64,000 nucleotides of DNA from Arthrobacter sp. Bi83 (GCF_918698095.1 NZ_CAKKLY010000009.1:34360-98359); one strand, 5' to 3'. Numbered from the stretch's first letter, positions 41,393 to 50,463 are shown. Program-made: numbers and translations. The notes: generated by a model from the sequence alone, not told the origin.

Positions 41393-42145
41393 GTGACCTC
41401 CGTCGTGAGCCGCGTCCGCGTAGCCCTGATCCACGGCGTCGGCCTCGACGGTTCGATGTGGGGACCCCTGCGAGAATTCCTCGAACCGGAATACGATGTT
41501 CAGGTTCTCGAACTACTGGGCCACGGACACCGCGGAAAAGCTGCCCCCGAAGGCGTGACACTGGCAGAGCTCGCGGCGGACGTCGCGGAGCGCCTCGAAC
41601 CGGGCACCCATGTCGTGGGGTTTTCACTGGGCGCCCTCGTCGCGCAGCATCTGGCCCGGTTCCGGCCCGATCTGGTTGCCTCCCTGGTATCCGTCGGATC
41701 GGTATGCGCCCGTACGGCCGAGGAACACGCCGCAGTGATGACGCGGCTGGCCTCAGCGGAATCAGACTTTCCGGCAACGGTGGAAGCATCAATCCGGCGG
41801 TGGTACCCGGAAGGGTCCCCCGTCCCGGCCGAAATCATCGAGGCGACGAGGGAAGTCCTGCTTCGCAATGACCCCGAGTCCTTCCTGGCCTGCTACCGCG
41901 TCTTCGCAACGGCAGACGCGGAAATCGCACCCGAACTCCCCCGGATCACCGTTCCGTCCCACGCCGTGACCGGTGAGCTGGACCCGGGGTCGACGCCGGA
42001 GATGAGCGCCCGGCTCGCAGCGGCCATCCCGGGCTGCACATATTCCGTCATCAGCGGGGCTCGTCACATGATGCCAGTGGAACGGCCCCAAGAGCTCGCC
42101 AACACCCTGACCGCTTTGTTCAAGGAGCATTCACATGTCCACTGA
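41393..42145 (+). CDS. Alpha/beta hydrolase
   Basis: 250 residues from the GTG at 41393; the GTG at 41405 (MSRVRVALIHG) is an alternative. The oxyanion loop is LIHGVGLDGSMWG, the nucleophile elbow VGFSLGALVAQ, and the late histidine is in GARHMMPVERP. The closest broad type is the 3-oxoadipate enol-lactonase/RutD-like hydrolases. It overlaps the following aldehyde dehydrogenase by 11 bp. A ring-opening or ester/carbamate-cleaving step is plausible. Confidence 0.88.
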   Translation: MTSVVSRVRVALIHGVGLDGSMWGPLREFLEPEYDVQVLELLGHGHRGKAAPEGVTLAELAADVAERLEPGTHVVGFSLGALVAQHLARFRPDLVASLVSVGSVCARTAEEHAAVMTRLASAESDFPATVEASIRRWYPEGSPVPAEIIEATREVLLRNDPESFLACYRVFATADAEIAPELPRITVPSHAVTGELDPGSTPEMSARLAAAIPGCTYSVISGARHMMPVERPQELANTLTALFKEHSHVH

Positions 42146-43622
42146 TCGCCGCTACGAACACTTCATCAACGGCGTCTGGGTTCCGCCGTCATCCGGGGAA
42201 TACTTCGACAGCACCAACCCGGCCACCCTCGATGTGCTGTACCAGGCCGCGCGCGGTAACGACGCCGACGTCGACCGGGCCGTGGCAGCCGCAGCGGCAG
42301 CCTTCGAAAATCCCGCATGGAGGGACCTCAGCCAGACGAAGCGTGGGCATCTTCTCCGCCGCCTGGGTGACTTGGTGGGCGAGCACGCGGACGAACTCGC
42401 CCGCATGGAATCCGAAGACAACGGCAAGCTCCTGAGGGAAATGCGCGCTCAGCTCGCCGCGATGCCCGAGTATTACTACTATTACGCCGGCCTGGCTGAC
42501 AAGATCCAGGGCGATACCATCCCTGGCTCCAGCAGAGCGGTATTGAACTACACCCTTCGCGAGCCCCTCGGGGTCGTGGGTGCCATCACGCCATGGAACT
42601 CGCCGCTGACGCTGACGACCAGCAAGCTCGCCCCCGCCCTCGCGACGGGCAACACCATCGTGATCAAACCGTCCGAATACACCTCCGCCACCGTTCTGCG
42701 CCTGGCCGCGTTGGCCGACGAAGCCGGATTCCCGCCCGGTGTCATCAATGTCGTCACCGGCTTCGGCGCGGAAGCCGGTGCCGCGCTGGTCGAAGACCGC
42801 CGGCTGGCGAAAATCTCGTTCACCGGCAGCACAGCCACAGGTGCCCGCATCGCTTCCTCAACCGCGTCCCGCTTTATCGGCTCGACGCTTGAGCTGGGCG
42901 GCAAATCCCCCAACATCGTCTTCGCCGACGCGGACATAGCCAATGCGTCCATGGGAGTGGTGGCCGGCATCTTCGCCGCGGCCGGCCAGACGTGCATCGC
43001 CGGCAGCCGCGTCTTCGCGCACAAGTCCGTCTACGACGAACTGCTCGAACGGGTCGCCAACCGCGCCCGGAGCATCGTCATCGGCGACCCGCTCCTGGAC
43101 GCCACCGAACTCGGGCCGCTGGCCTTCCAGGACCAGCGTGACAAGGTCGCCAGCTATGTCGATCTCGGCGTCTCCGAAGGTGCCACGGTCCTGACCGGCG
43201 GCGGCCGGCCCAACACCGGCCTCAATGGCTACTTCTTCGAACCCACGGTTCTGACCGATGTGGACAATTCCATGCGTGTGGTCAGGGAAGAGATTTTCGG
43301 CCCCGTCGCGGCGATCATGTCGTTTGAAACAGAGGAAGAGGTCCTGGCTCTGGCGAACGACACCAGCTACGGGCTGGCCGCCGGAATCTGGACCACCAAC
43401 CTTTCCAGGGCGCACCGGATGGCGAGCCGCCTGGAGGCCGGCACCATCTGGGTCAACACCTACCGCGCCATGTCGCCCCAATCACCCCGGGAAGGCTTCA
43501 AGACCAGCGGCGTCGGCGTCGAACACGGCATCGAGAGCATCCGCGAATACACCAGGGTCAAGAGCGTCTGGATCAACACCGACGAATCGCCGCTCGCCGA
43601 CCCCTTCATCATGAGGAGCTGA
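42135..43622 (+). CDS. Aldehyde dehydrogenase
   Basis: 495 residues. GAITPWNSPLTLTTSKLAPALATGNTIVIKPSE, SFTGSTATGAR, LELGGKSPNIVFADAD and the catalytic Cys in AGQTCIAGSR are present. The ending (AMSPQSPREGFKTSGVGVEHG) sets it in the broad betaine/hydroxymuconic-semialdehyde-type branch, distinct from the SSADH-like enzyme of the left arm. Two different aldehyde dehydrogenases therefore act in this pathway. It precedes the tautomerase by 5 bp. Confidence 0.92.
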   Translation: MSTDRRYEHFINGVWVPPSSGEYFDSTNPATLDVLYQAARGNDADVDRAVAAAAAAFENPAWRDLSQTKRGHLLRRLGDLVGEHADELARMESEDNGKLLREMRAQLAAMPEYYYYYAGLADKIQGDTIPGSSRAVLNYTLREPLGVVGAITPWNSPLTLTTSKLAPALATGNTIVIKPSEYTSATVLRLAALADEAGFPPGVINVVTGFGAEAGAALVEDRRLAKISFTGSTATGARIASSTASRFIGSTLELGGKSPNIVFADADIANASMGVVAGIFAAAGQTCIAGSRVFAHKSVYDELLERVANRARSIVIGDPLLDATELGPLAFQDQRDKVASYVDLGVSEGATVLTGGGRPNTGLNGYFFEPTVLTDVDNSMRVVREEIFGPVAAIMSFETEEEVLALANDTSYGLAAGIWTTNLSRAHRMASRLEAGTIWVNTYRAMSPQSPREGFKTSGVGVEHGIESIREYTRVKSVWINTDESPLADPFIMRS

Positions 43623-43627
43623 ACACC

Positions 43628-43885
43628 TTGCCACTTATCGAAGTCTCGATCGCCCGGGGTCGGACCCCCGACCAGCTCCGCTCGCTCATCGACGAGCTGC
43701 ATCGTGCCGCCGAACGCTCGGTGGGCGCGGCACCGGAAAACACCACCGTCATTGTCCGCGAAATCGAGCATGAACACTGGTCCCGCGGTAACCAAACCAT
43801 CGCCGAACGCAACGCCGCATCCCAGGAAGCGGCACCCGCCCGGGCAGTACCGGCGAACATCGCCGCAGATCCAAGGAGTAACTAA
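43628..43885 (+). CDS. Tautomerase (4-oxalocrotonate tautomerase family)
   Basis: 85 residues from a TTG start at 43628; the TTG is accepted because the mature protein then begins PLIEVSIARGRTPDQLRSLI, with the catalytic Pro immediately after Met as the family requires. The short Ala-rich tail (EAAPARAVPANIAADP) is extra. Such enzymes shift enol/keto or double-bond positions in dienoates produced by ring cleavage. The stop shares one base with the ATG of the monooxygenase gene. Confidence 0.85.
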   Translation: MPLIEVSIARGRTPDQLRSLIDELHRAAERSVGAAPENTTVIVREIEHEHWSRGNQTIAERNAASQEAAPARAVPANIAADPRSN

Positions 43886-44952
43886 TGCGCTTTTCCCTCT
43901 TCGCCCACATGGAGCGCTGGGACGAGACCGTCTCGCACCGTGAATGCTTCGAAAACTTAACGGAACTTACCCTCATCGCGGAAGCCGGAGGGTTCAGCAC
44001 CGTCTGGATTGGTGAACACCACTCGATGGAGTACACCATCTCTCCCAGCCCCATGCCCCAGCTTGCATACCTGGCAGCGCGCACTTCCCGCATCCGACTC
44101 GGCGCCGGAACGATCATTGCGCCCTTCTGGAACCCGCTCCGCGTCGCCGGCGAGACCGCGCTCCTGGATGTCATCAGCAACGGCCGAATGGAAGTGGGAC
44201 TGGCACGCGGCGCCTACCAGTTCGAGTTCGACCGCCTCATGGGCGGCATGTCTGCAGTCGATGGCGGCAAGCACCTGCGCGAGCTCGTCCCGGCCGTGCG
44301 CGCGCTCTGGGAAGGTGACTACGCCCACGACGGCGAGGTCTGGCAGTTCCCGACCTCCACCAGCGTCCCCAAGCCTCTGCAGAAGCCGACCCCGCCCATG
44401 TGGATCGCCGCCCGCGACATCTCCTCGCACGAATTCGCCGTCGCCAACGGCTGCAACGTGATGGTGACACCGCTTATGAAGGGCGACGAGGAAGTAGAAG
44501 ACCTTGCCCGCAAGTTCGACACCGCTGTGGAGAACAGCCCCGGCGTCCCCCGCCCGGACCTCATGGTGCTTCGCCACACGCATGTCCACGCCGCTGACGA
44601 GCCCGAGGGATGGCGGCGTCCGGCCGAGGGTATCCAGAAGTTCTACCGGACATTTGATGCCTGGTTCGGAAACAAGACCACTCCCAAGAACGGTTTCCTC
44701 GAGCCCAGCCCGGCAGAGAAGTTCGCCGACCGTCCGGAGTTCACGCCCGAGTCCCTCCACCAGACCGCGATGATCGGAACGCCTGAGGAGGTTATCGAGC
44801 GGCTTCGCCACTACGAGGCACTCGGCGTAAACGAGTTCAGCATCTGGGCTGACAACAGCCTGACCCATGAGGAGAAGAAACGCTCGCTCGAACTCTTCAT
44901 CAAGCACGTCGTACCGGCCTTCCAGGAGCAGACGGCTACCGCGGCACGCTGA
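43885..44952 (+). CDS. Luciferase-like (LLM) flavin-dependent monooxygenase
   Basis: 355 residues from an ATG with AAGGAG upstream. FSLFAHMERWD, TVWIGEHHS, LAARTSRIRLGAGTIIAPFWNPLRVAGETALLDVISNGRMEVGLARGAYQFEFD is the bacterial-luciferase barrel signature. It needs FMNH2 from a separate reductase, which the cluster supplies (38354). Family members hydroxylate or cleave uracil (RutA), pyridines, alkanes and other compounds; this one belongs to another branch than RutA. It is the last gene of the right arm. Confidence 0.9.
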   Translation: MRFSLFAHMERWDETVSHRECFENLTELTLIAEAGGFSTVWIGEHHSMEYTISPSPMPQLAYLAARTSRIRLGAGTIIAPFWNPLRVAGETALLDVISNGRMEVGLARGAYQFEFDRLMGGMSAVDGGKHLRELVPAVRALWEGDYAHDGEVWQFPTSTSVPKPLQKPTPPMWIAARDISSHEFAVANGCNVMVTPLMKGDEEVEDLARKFDTAVENSPGVPRPDLMVLRHTHVHAADEPEGWRRPAEGIQKFYRTFDAWFGNKTTPKNGFLEPSPAEKFADRPEFTPESLHQTAMIGTPEEVIERLRHYEALGVNEFSIWADNSLTHEEKKRSLELFIKHVVPAFQEQTATAAR

Positions 44953-44989
44953 TGCCAACCAATGGCTAAGCCACGACGATGGCTCCCCG

Positions 44990-45045
44990 GCACTGCAGGC
45001 CGGCGTCGGTTCCAGGTGACTGGACCCGGCTCCAGCCTGCAGTGC
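44990..45045 (+). terminator. Long inverted repeat closing the LLM operon
   Basis: GCACTGCAGGC (44990-45000) and GCCTGCAGTGC (45035-45045) are exact complements. Inside, CCAG/CTGG forms a second small stem around GTGA. It starts 38 bp after the LLM stop, between converging genes, as expected of a bidirectional terminator; no T run. Confidence 0.65.
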
Positions 45046-45233
45046 GCAGCTAGTTAAGAGTCCACATTTCCACGAGCTGAGGCGCCTCCGCGCCATCCCC
45101 TTCATCATCCGGAGCTAGGAATATGCTCCTCGCCGACAGCGCCCGTATGCCTCGGACCCGGCAAGAGCGGACCTCCTGCTTGCCCCGAAAACTATGCGAG
45201 CGGGAGATGCTCCAAGAGGGTACTCCGGCGACT
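45046..45233. other. Spacer between converging genes
   Basis: About 190 bp without a gene between the hairpin and the XRE regulator stop. No further signal seen. Confidence 0.4.
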
Positions 45234-45824
45234 CTATCTTGCCGAAATAGCCAGGAAGCGGATGGGCAGATCCAGGAGTTCCAGCGGGCCGTGAGGGCCT
45301 TCGCCGTCGAGAAGCAGGGAGTCCCCGGCCTCCATGGTGTATTCGTAGGCCCCGTGGCCGTAAATCATCCTGCCGGAGAGCATATAGATGAATTCCGTTC
45401 CGGGATGCTGGAACAGCGGGAACACATCCGAGGCATCAGTCAGCGTGACGAGGGTTGGCTCGAGGGCGTCAGTGCGGCCTTTGAGGGTACCGAGCACACG
45501 GTATTCATGCCCGTGCTGAGTGCCGCTGCGTACGGTCAGGCTTCCCTGGCCGTTCTTGGTGAACGTCGCGTCCCGGTCGGTGTCCGCGCCGCGGAACAGG
45601 GCCGTGACCGGTATTTTCAGCCCGTCAGCGAGCCGCTGCAATGTGGTGAGCGAACACGAGGTGCTGGCGGACTCAATTTTGGAAATCATCGCCTTCGACA
45701 GCCCGGTCCGCGCTGCAAGTTCGGCCGCCGACAGCCCCTGGGCGGTCCGGTAGCGGCGCAGCTGCCCGGCTATGACACGTTCGAGCTTGCCTGCCACTCC
45801 GTCTTCTGCAGCCTCTACTGACAT
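45234..45824 (-). CDS. XRE-type regulator with cupin sensor domain
   Basis: 196 residues from the ATG at 45824 (GGGGAGACGGGC upstream); a GTG at 45854 is the alternative start. The helix-turn-helix is LRRYRTAQGLSAAELAARTGLSKAMISKIESASTSCSLTTLQRLADGL, followed by a cupin (FQHPGTEFIYMLSGRMIYGHGAYEYTMEAGDSLLLDGEGPHGP). Regulators of this build often control amine and amino-acid catabolism. It is the last gene of the leftward methylamine-type operon, 57 bp after the M20 hydrolase, and probably senses a pathway intermediate. Confidence 0.9.
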   Translation of the reverse strand: MSVEAAEDGVAGKLERVIAGQLRRYRTAQGLSAAELAARTGLSKAMISKIESASTSCSLTTLQRLADGLKIPVTALFRGADTDRDATFTKNGQGSLTVRSGTQHGHEYRVLGTLKGRTDALEPTLVTLTDASDVFPLFQHPGTEFIYMLSGRMIYGHGAYEYTMEAGDSLLLDGEGPHGPLELLDLPIRFLAISAR

Positions 45825-45881
45825 GCCCGTCTCCCCGTCAGTCTGGTTGGTCACCCAGCCATCATAGGCAGGGCGATGGCT

Positions 45882-47138
45882 CTATCCGATTATGCGGGCC
45901 TCGCCCAGCAGGCCGGCGAGAACGTCGGCCAGGGCCCGGGCCCCAGTTTCGGCGTCTGCGTCGTCGACGAGTTCCTCCGGGGAATGCGAGATCCCTGTCG
46001 GGTTCCTGACGAACAGCATGGCAGTGGGGATGTGACCGGCAAGCACTCCGGCATCGTGGCCGGCCCCGGTGGCCAGGACCGGGGCAGCCGGGAGCAGGGT
46101 CCGGAGCTGGTCACGCAGGCCGGCGTCAAAGTGGACGGTGGGGCTGAGGGATTCGACGCCGAAGGACACCGTGCAGTCTTCCTCGGCGGCGATGACCTGA
46201 GCGTTGAGGTGGACGGATTCGACGAGGGCTGCGGTGACTTCATCCCGGGGGTGCCGGACATCGATCCACATCTCAACCCGGGAGGCGATGACGTTGGTCC
46301 CTCCGGGGACGGGCTGCAGCCGGCCCACTGTCGCGCGGGCATCCTTGTAGTTCCTGGCTATATCCCGGATGCCGATCATGATCTTGGCTGCGGCGATCAT
46401 CGGATCCTTGCGGTCCATCATCAGCGTCGTTCCGGCGTGGTTGCCCTGGCCCTTCACTGACAGCTTCCACCGGCCGTGGCCCAGGATGGAGGAGCCGATG
46501 GCCACCGGCTGGCGCAGGTCGATGAGGCCCCTGCCCTGTTCTACGTGGAGTTCAACGAACAGGCCCAGCTGCTGGAGGGTTTTGTGGTCGGCGCCGATGA
46601 ACCGGGGGTCCTGTCCGTTGGCCGCGGCCACGTCGGCATAGGTGTTTCCGTCCGCGTCCCTGAGATTGCGTGCCTTGTTCGGATCCAGGGCGCCGGTGAG
46701 CAGGCGCGACCCCAGGCAGGCGACACCGAATCGGGAGCCCTCCTCTTCCGGAAAGATGGCGATGACCAGCGGCCTGCGGGGCCGGAAGCCCCTGTTCTTG
46801 AGAATGTCGACGGCGACCAGCGCGGAGGCCACGCCCAGTGGGCCGTCGTATTCACCGCCGCCGGGAACGGAGTCGAGGTGGCTGCCCGTAACGACGGCAT
46901 CCTTCCGTGTACCGGTGGCAGTGTCCCACCACGCCCAGATGATCCCGTTGTGGTCGGTGGCGACGTCCAGTCCGCGCCGGCCGGCCTGCTCGATGAACCA
47001 GCTCCGCAGCTCGGTTTCGGCATTCGAGAAAACCGGCCGGGAATATCCGCCGCGGCGAGCGTCTGTCCCGACGCCGGAGATGTCCCGCATAAGGCCCGTT
47101 ACGGTGCCGGTCGCCGGTTTGGTGGCGGAAGAAGTCAC
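45882..47138 (-). CDS. M20-family Zn amidohydrolase (allantoate / N-carbamoyl-amino-acid hydrolase type)
   Basis: About 418 residues from the GTG at 47138 (GGAACAG upstream); the longer frame to 47264 would overlap the oxidase gene with a low-complexity leader and is rejected. Metal-site motifs are TGSHLDSVPGGGEYDGPLGV, FPEEEGSRFG, VELHVEQG and ISHSPEE. Relatives cleave ureido or carbamoyl nitrogen from allantoate, ureidoglycine or N-carbamoyl amino acids. In this operon it may release the amine or the amino acid that feeds the glutamate-linked route. Confidence 0.88.
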   Translation of the reverse strand: MTSSATKPATGTVTGLMRDISGVGTDARRGGYSRPVFSNAETELRSWFIEQAGRRGLDVATDHNGIIWAWWDTATGTRKDAVVTGSHLDSVPGGGEYDGPLGVASALVAVDILKNRGFRPRRPLVIAIFPEEEGSRFGVACLGSRLLTGALDPNKARNLRDADGNTYADVAAANGQDPRFIGADHKTLQQLGLFVELHVEQGRGLIDLRQPVAIGSSILGHGRWKLSVKGQGNHAGTTLMMDRKDPMIAAAKIMIGIRDIARNYKDARATVGRLQPVPGGTNVIASRVEMWIDVRHPRDEVTAALVESVHLNAQVIAAEEDCTVSFGVESLSPTVHFDAGLRDQLRTLLPAAPVLATGAGHDAGVLAGHIPTAMLFVRNPTGISHSPEELVDDADAETGARALADVLAGLLGEARIIG

Positions 47139-47214
47139 GGGCTGTTCCGTTTCTGTAGGTGTGCTTTGGAGTGCCCCGGCCTGCTGGTGCTGGCCGGTTG
47201 TTGATACTGGCCGA

Positions 47215-48360
47215 TCAGCGGGTGCTGCTGCGGGTGGTTGCCTGACGGAACCGGGCCGGGACATCGCCGCTGCCGGTGGCCAGGCCGGCCGCCCACCGCC
47301 CGATCAGCGGCGCGAACTTCGCACCGTGCCCCGAGCACGGGGATAGGATGGTGATCCCGTCCGCCCTGTCGATGAGGAAGTCCTCATTCGGGGTGTTGGT
47401 GAACAGGCACGTGGTCTCGGCGTACGGCTCGGGGTCAACGCCGGGCAGATATTTTCGCACGTAGTCCACTACGCGGCGGCGGTTGTCGGGGTCCACGAGG
47501 CCGGTTTGGCCGGCGGCCGACGGGATGAACTTTCCGCCGTTGTACTCAGCGACTTTCTGCCCGGCGAAGCCGGCATCCCGTCCCCCGGGCAGGCCGTAGG
47601 TTTGGATGGCCGCGCTTTTGTGGATGAAGGTGGGCCATGCCGGAGCGCTGCCGGGATCGCGGTAGTGGAAGTGGTAGGCCTGCTCCTGCCGGACGGTGAT
47701 CTCGGGCAGGCCGGCAAGGAACCCGGCGGGGAGATCCAGCTGTCCCAGCAGTGACGGCAGCCAGCCGCCTGCGCTGACGATCACGTTTCCGGCGTCGATG
47801 GCCTCCCCCGCTGCCGAGTGGACGCGGTAGCCGGCACCCCGCCGCTCCAGGCTCGCGACGTTCCAACCGGTCAGCAGCCTGGCGCCGTGCTTCAGTGCTT
47901 GGTCGATCATCGCGTTCACGGAACGTTCGGCGTCGATCACCCCTGCTCCCGGGTGCCAGAGCACGGGCGTGTCGAAGGCAATCTGCGGCCACCGTGATCG
48001 TGCGTCGGCGGCGCTGAGGAGTTCATGCTCCACGCCAGTGTCTGCCAGGATCCCGGCCAGGTGTTCCGGCTGCCGTTCGGGCCCGTAGTCCACGGCCCCG
48101 GCAGGGGTGATCAGGTCCAGTGCGCCGGCCCGGCCGAGTTCATCCCAAAGGGTTTTGGCTTCGATGACTGCCCGGGTGTAGAACTCGTCCGGGTAGGCAT
48201 AACGGAAGATCCGGGCGGACCCGTGGGAGCTGCCGTCATGGGCCGCCGGAACTGAGCGCTCCAGGATGGTCACGTCATGGCCTTGGGAGGAGAGTTGCCA
48301 GGCGGTGGCGGCGCCGGCCAGTCCGGCGCCGACCACAACATATTCGGCGGATTCCGGCAT
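47215..48360 (-). CDS. Monomeric sarcosine-oxidase-like FAD amine oxidase
   Basis: 381 residues. VVVGAGLAGAATAWQL is the FAD motif and SSHGSARIFRYAYPDEFYT the next conserved block. CLFTNTPNEDFLID at about residue 318 matches the stretch in monomeric sarcosine oxidase whose Cys binds FAD covalently, and CSGHGAKFAPLIGRW follows as in that family. Such enzymes oxidise N-methyl groups of small amino acids to formaldehyde with H2O2. Its start shares a base with the mgsC stop. In this context N-methylglutamate is the expected substrate, but sarcosine is also possible. Confidence 0.9.
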   Translation of the reverse strand: MPESAEYVVVGAGLAGAATAWQLSSQGHDVTILERSVPAAHDGSSHGSARIFRYAYPDEFYTRAVIEAKTLWDELGRAGALDLITPAGAVDYGPERQPEHLAGILADTGVEHELLSAADARSRWPQIAFDTPVLWHPGAGVIDAERSVNAMIDQALKHGARLLTGWNVASLERRGAGYRVHSAAGEAIDAGNVIVSAGGWLPSLLGQLDLPAGFLAGLPEITVRQEQAYHFHYRDPGSAPAWPTFIHKSAAIQTYGLPGGRDAGFAGQKVAEYNGGKFIPSAAGQTGLVDPDNRRRVVDYVRKYLPGVDPEPYAETTCLFTNTPNEDFLIDRADGITILSPCSGHGAKFAPLIGRWAAGLATGSGDVPARFRQATTRSSTR

Positions 48361-49730
48361 TACGTGGCTCCGGGGATCCAGGACGTGCCAGCCAGGGGAA
48401 CCCGCGCCATGGCGGATGCTTCGATGGTCAGGGCCACGAGGTCTTCGGGTTCAAGGTTGTGCAGGTGCGATTTTCCGCATGCCCGGGCGATGGTCTGGGC
48501 CTCCATGGTCAGGACGCGGACGTAGTTGGCCAGGCGCCGTCCGCCGGCGATGGGGTCCAGCCGGGAGGAGAGTTCCGGGTCCTGGGTGGTGATGCCGGCG
48601 GGGTCGCGGCCGTCCTGGAAGTCGTCGTAGTAGCCTGCGGCAGAGCCGAGGGCGGCGTATTCGGCGGCGTAGCGGGGATCGTTGTCGCCCAGTGCGATCA
48701 GCGCGGCGGTACCGATGGCCACGGCGTCCGCACCCAGGGCCATGGCTTTGGCGACGTCGGCGCCGGTGCGGATGCCGCCGGAGACGATGAGCTGGACCTT
48801 GCGGTGCAGGCCCAGCTCCTGCAGGGCCTGGACGGCCTGCGGGATCGCAGCCAGAGTGGGGATGCCGACGTTTTCGATGAAGACCTGTTGGGTCGCGGCG
48901 GTGCCGCCCTGCATTCCGTCGACGACGACGACGTCGGCTCCGGCCTTCACGGCCAGGGCGGTGTCGTAGTACGGGCGGGCGGCGCCGATCTTGACGTAGA
49001 TGGGGGTCTTCCAGTCGGTGATCTCACGCAGTTCGCCAATCTTGATTTCCAGGTCGTCCGGGCCGGTCCAGTCCGGGTGGCGGCTGGCGGAGCGCTGATC
49101 GATGCCGACGGGCAGGGTGCGCATGCCGGCGACGCGCTCGGTGATCTTCTGTCCCAGCAGCATGCCGCCGCCGCCGGGCTTGGCACCCTGGCCGAGCACG
49201 ATCTCGATGGCGTCCGCCTTGCGCAGGTCATCCGGATTCATCCCGTAGCGGGAGGGCAGGTACTGGTAGACAAGGTGCTTGGACTGGCCGCGCTCCTCAG
49301 GCGTCATGCCGCCGTCGCCCGTAGTGGTGGAGGTGCCCACCTCGGACGCGCCACGCCCCAGCGCTTCCTTGGCGTTGGCGGACAGCGCGCCGAAGCTCAT
49401 CCCAGCGATGGTCACCGGGGTCTGCAGGTGCAGCGGACGGGAAGCATGCCGGTCACCGAGGACGACGTCGGTGTCGCACTTTTCGCGGTAGCCCTCCAGC
49501 GGGTAGCGGGACATCGAGGCGCCCAGGAACAGCAGGTCATCGAAGTGCGGGACCTTCCGTTTGGCGCCCCAGCCGCGGATGTCATATACGCCGGTCGCGG
49601 CAGCGCGCTGGATGTCCGCGATGGTGGCCCGGTCGAAGGTAGCGGACTCGCGCAGGCCCAGCTCAGCAATGTTTCGGGGACGCTCCTGGGCGGGGAGAAC
49701 CGTATCCTGGGGCAGTGAGGTGATGGTCAT
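48360..49730 (-). CDS. mgsC: Glutamate-synthase-like FMN subunit, N-methylglutamate synthase MgsC
   Basis: 456 residues from the ATG at 49730. It matches the FMN-barrel domain of glutamate synthase: MSFGALSANAKEALGRGASEVGTSTTTGDGGM, QGAKPGGGGMLLGQKI, VGIDQRSASRHPDW and VVVDGMQGGTAATQQ. The separate 456-, 239- and 302-residue subunits correspond in size and order to MgsC, MgsB and MgsA of the N-methylglutamate pathway, which also resembles rhizobial GlxD/C/B. Only 13 bp separate it from mgsB. The ribosome site is weak, so coupling to mgsB is likely. Confidence 0.85.
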   Translation of the reverse strand: MTITSLPQDTVLPAQERPRNIAELGLRESATFDRATIADIQRAAATGVYDIRGWGAKRKVPHFDDLLFLGASMSRYPLEGYREKCDTDVVLGDRHASRPLHLQTPVTIAGMSFGALSANAKEALGRGASEVGTSTTTGDGGMTPEERGQSKHLVYQYLPSRYGMNPDDLRKADAIEIVLGQGAKPGGGGMLLGQKITERVAGMRTLPVGIDQRSASRHPDWTGPDDLEIKIGELREITDWKTPIYVKIGAARPYYDTALAVKAGADVVVVDGMQGGTAATQQVFIENVGIPTLAAIPQAVQALQELGLHRKVQLIVSGGIRTGADVAKAMALGADAVAIGTAALIALGDNDPRYAAEYAALGSAAGYYDDFQDGRDPAGITTQDPELSSRLDPIAGGRRLANYVRVLTMEAQTIARACGKSHLHNLEPEDLVALTIEASAMARVPLAGTSWIPGAT

Positions 49731-49743
49731 GAGGGGTTGTCCT

Positions 49744-50463
49744 TTAGTACGACGTCGAGTTGTGGACGCTGAAGTGGTAGAGGCTCCGTGCCGAGCCGTA
49801 GCGTGTGAAGTCCGCCGGATTATCGGCGCGTCCGGCGGCAGTGAGCAGGCCGGCGACTTCCTCGAGGTGTTCGGATTCCATCGGCTTTTCGATGCAGTCA
49901 GCACCCAGAGACGCCACGGTCCCCTTGACGTAGATCCGGGCTTCGTAGATGGAGTCGCCCAGCGCGTCACCGGCGTCGCCGCAGACCACGAGCCGGCCGG
50001 CCTGGGCCATGAACGCAGACATGTGCCCGATATTGCCGCCCACCACGATGTCCACGCCCTTCATGGAGATCCCGCACCGGGCCCCGGCATTGCCGTCGAT
50101 GACCACGAGTCCGCCGTGCCCGGTGGCCGCAGCCGATTGGGAGGCGTCGCCGTGCACGTGCACCTTGCCGGACATGATGTTCTCTGCGAGTCCGACGCCG
50201 GCATTGCCGGTGACGGTCACCTCGCCCTTTTGGTGCATTCCGGCCGCGTAGTATCCGGCGTGGCCGTTGATGGTGACGCTGACGTCGGCGTTGATGCCCA
50301 CCGCGAGGCTGTGCTTGCCTTCCGGGTTGGTGACGGTCCAGGCCTGCCCGTCGGCGGCGTCATGAAGGGCATGGTTCAGTTCCCGGACCGTGCCGCCGGC
50401 CAGGTCAACGCTGAAGGAATCAAGGGTGGTTTCCAAGTTTTCGGGGGCTGTCAGAGTGACCAT
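49744..50463 (-). CDS. mgsB: Glutamate-synthase GXGXG-domain subunit, MgsB
   Basis: 239 residues. After a 40-residue leader it is a right-handed beta-helix of the glutamate-synthase C-terminal type, with a run of G-x-G-like turns (VTINGHAGYYAAGMHQKGEVTVTGNAGVGLAEN; VVIDGNAGARCGISMKGVDIVVGGNIGHMSAFMAQAGRLVVCGDAGDALG). It scaffolds the FMN and amidotransferase subunits. It overlaps mgsA by 13 bp. Size and context match MgsB. Confidence 0.87.
   Translation of the reverse strand: MVTLTAPENLETTLDSFSVDLAGGTVRELNHALHDAADGQAWTVTNPEGKHSLAVGINADVSVTINGHAGYYAAGMHQKGEVTVTGNAGVGLAENIMSGKVHVHGDASQSAAATGHGGLVVIDGNAGARCGISMKGVDIVVGGNIGHMSAFMAQAGRLVVCGDAGDALGDSIYEARIYVKGTVASLGADCIEKPMESEHLEEVAGLLTAAGRADNPADFTRYGSARSLYHFSVHNSTSY

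Noticed and set aside
33644..44952. A true Rut (uracil) operon
   Set aside because: RutC, RutE and a RutA-branch oxygenase are missing, and the LLM and reductase proteins are of different branches; only the functional classes are shared.
33644..48360. Creatinine/N-methylhydantoin pathway (cysteine hydrolase plus sarcosine oxidase)
   Set aside because: No creatinine deiminase or ATP-dependent hydantoinase genes are present, and the cysteine hydrolase is shorter than N-carbamoylsarcosine amidase and lies in a different operon from the oxidase.
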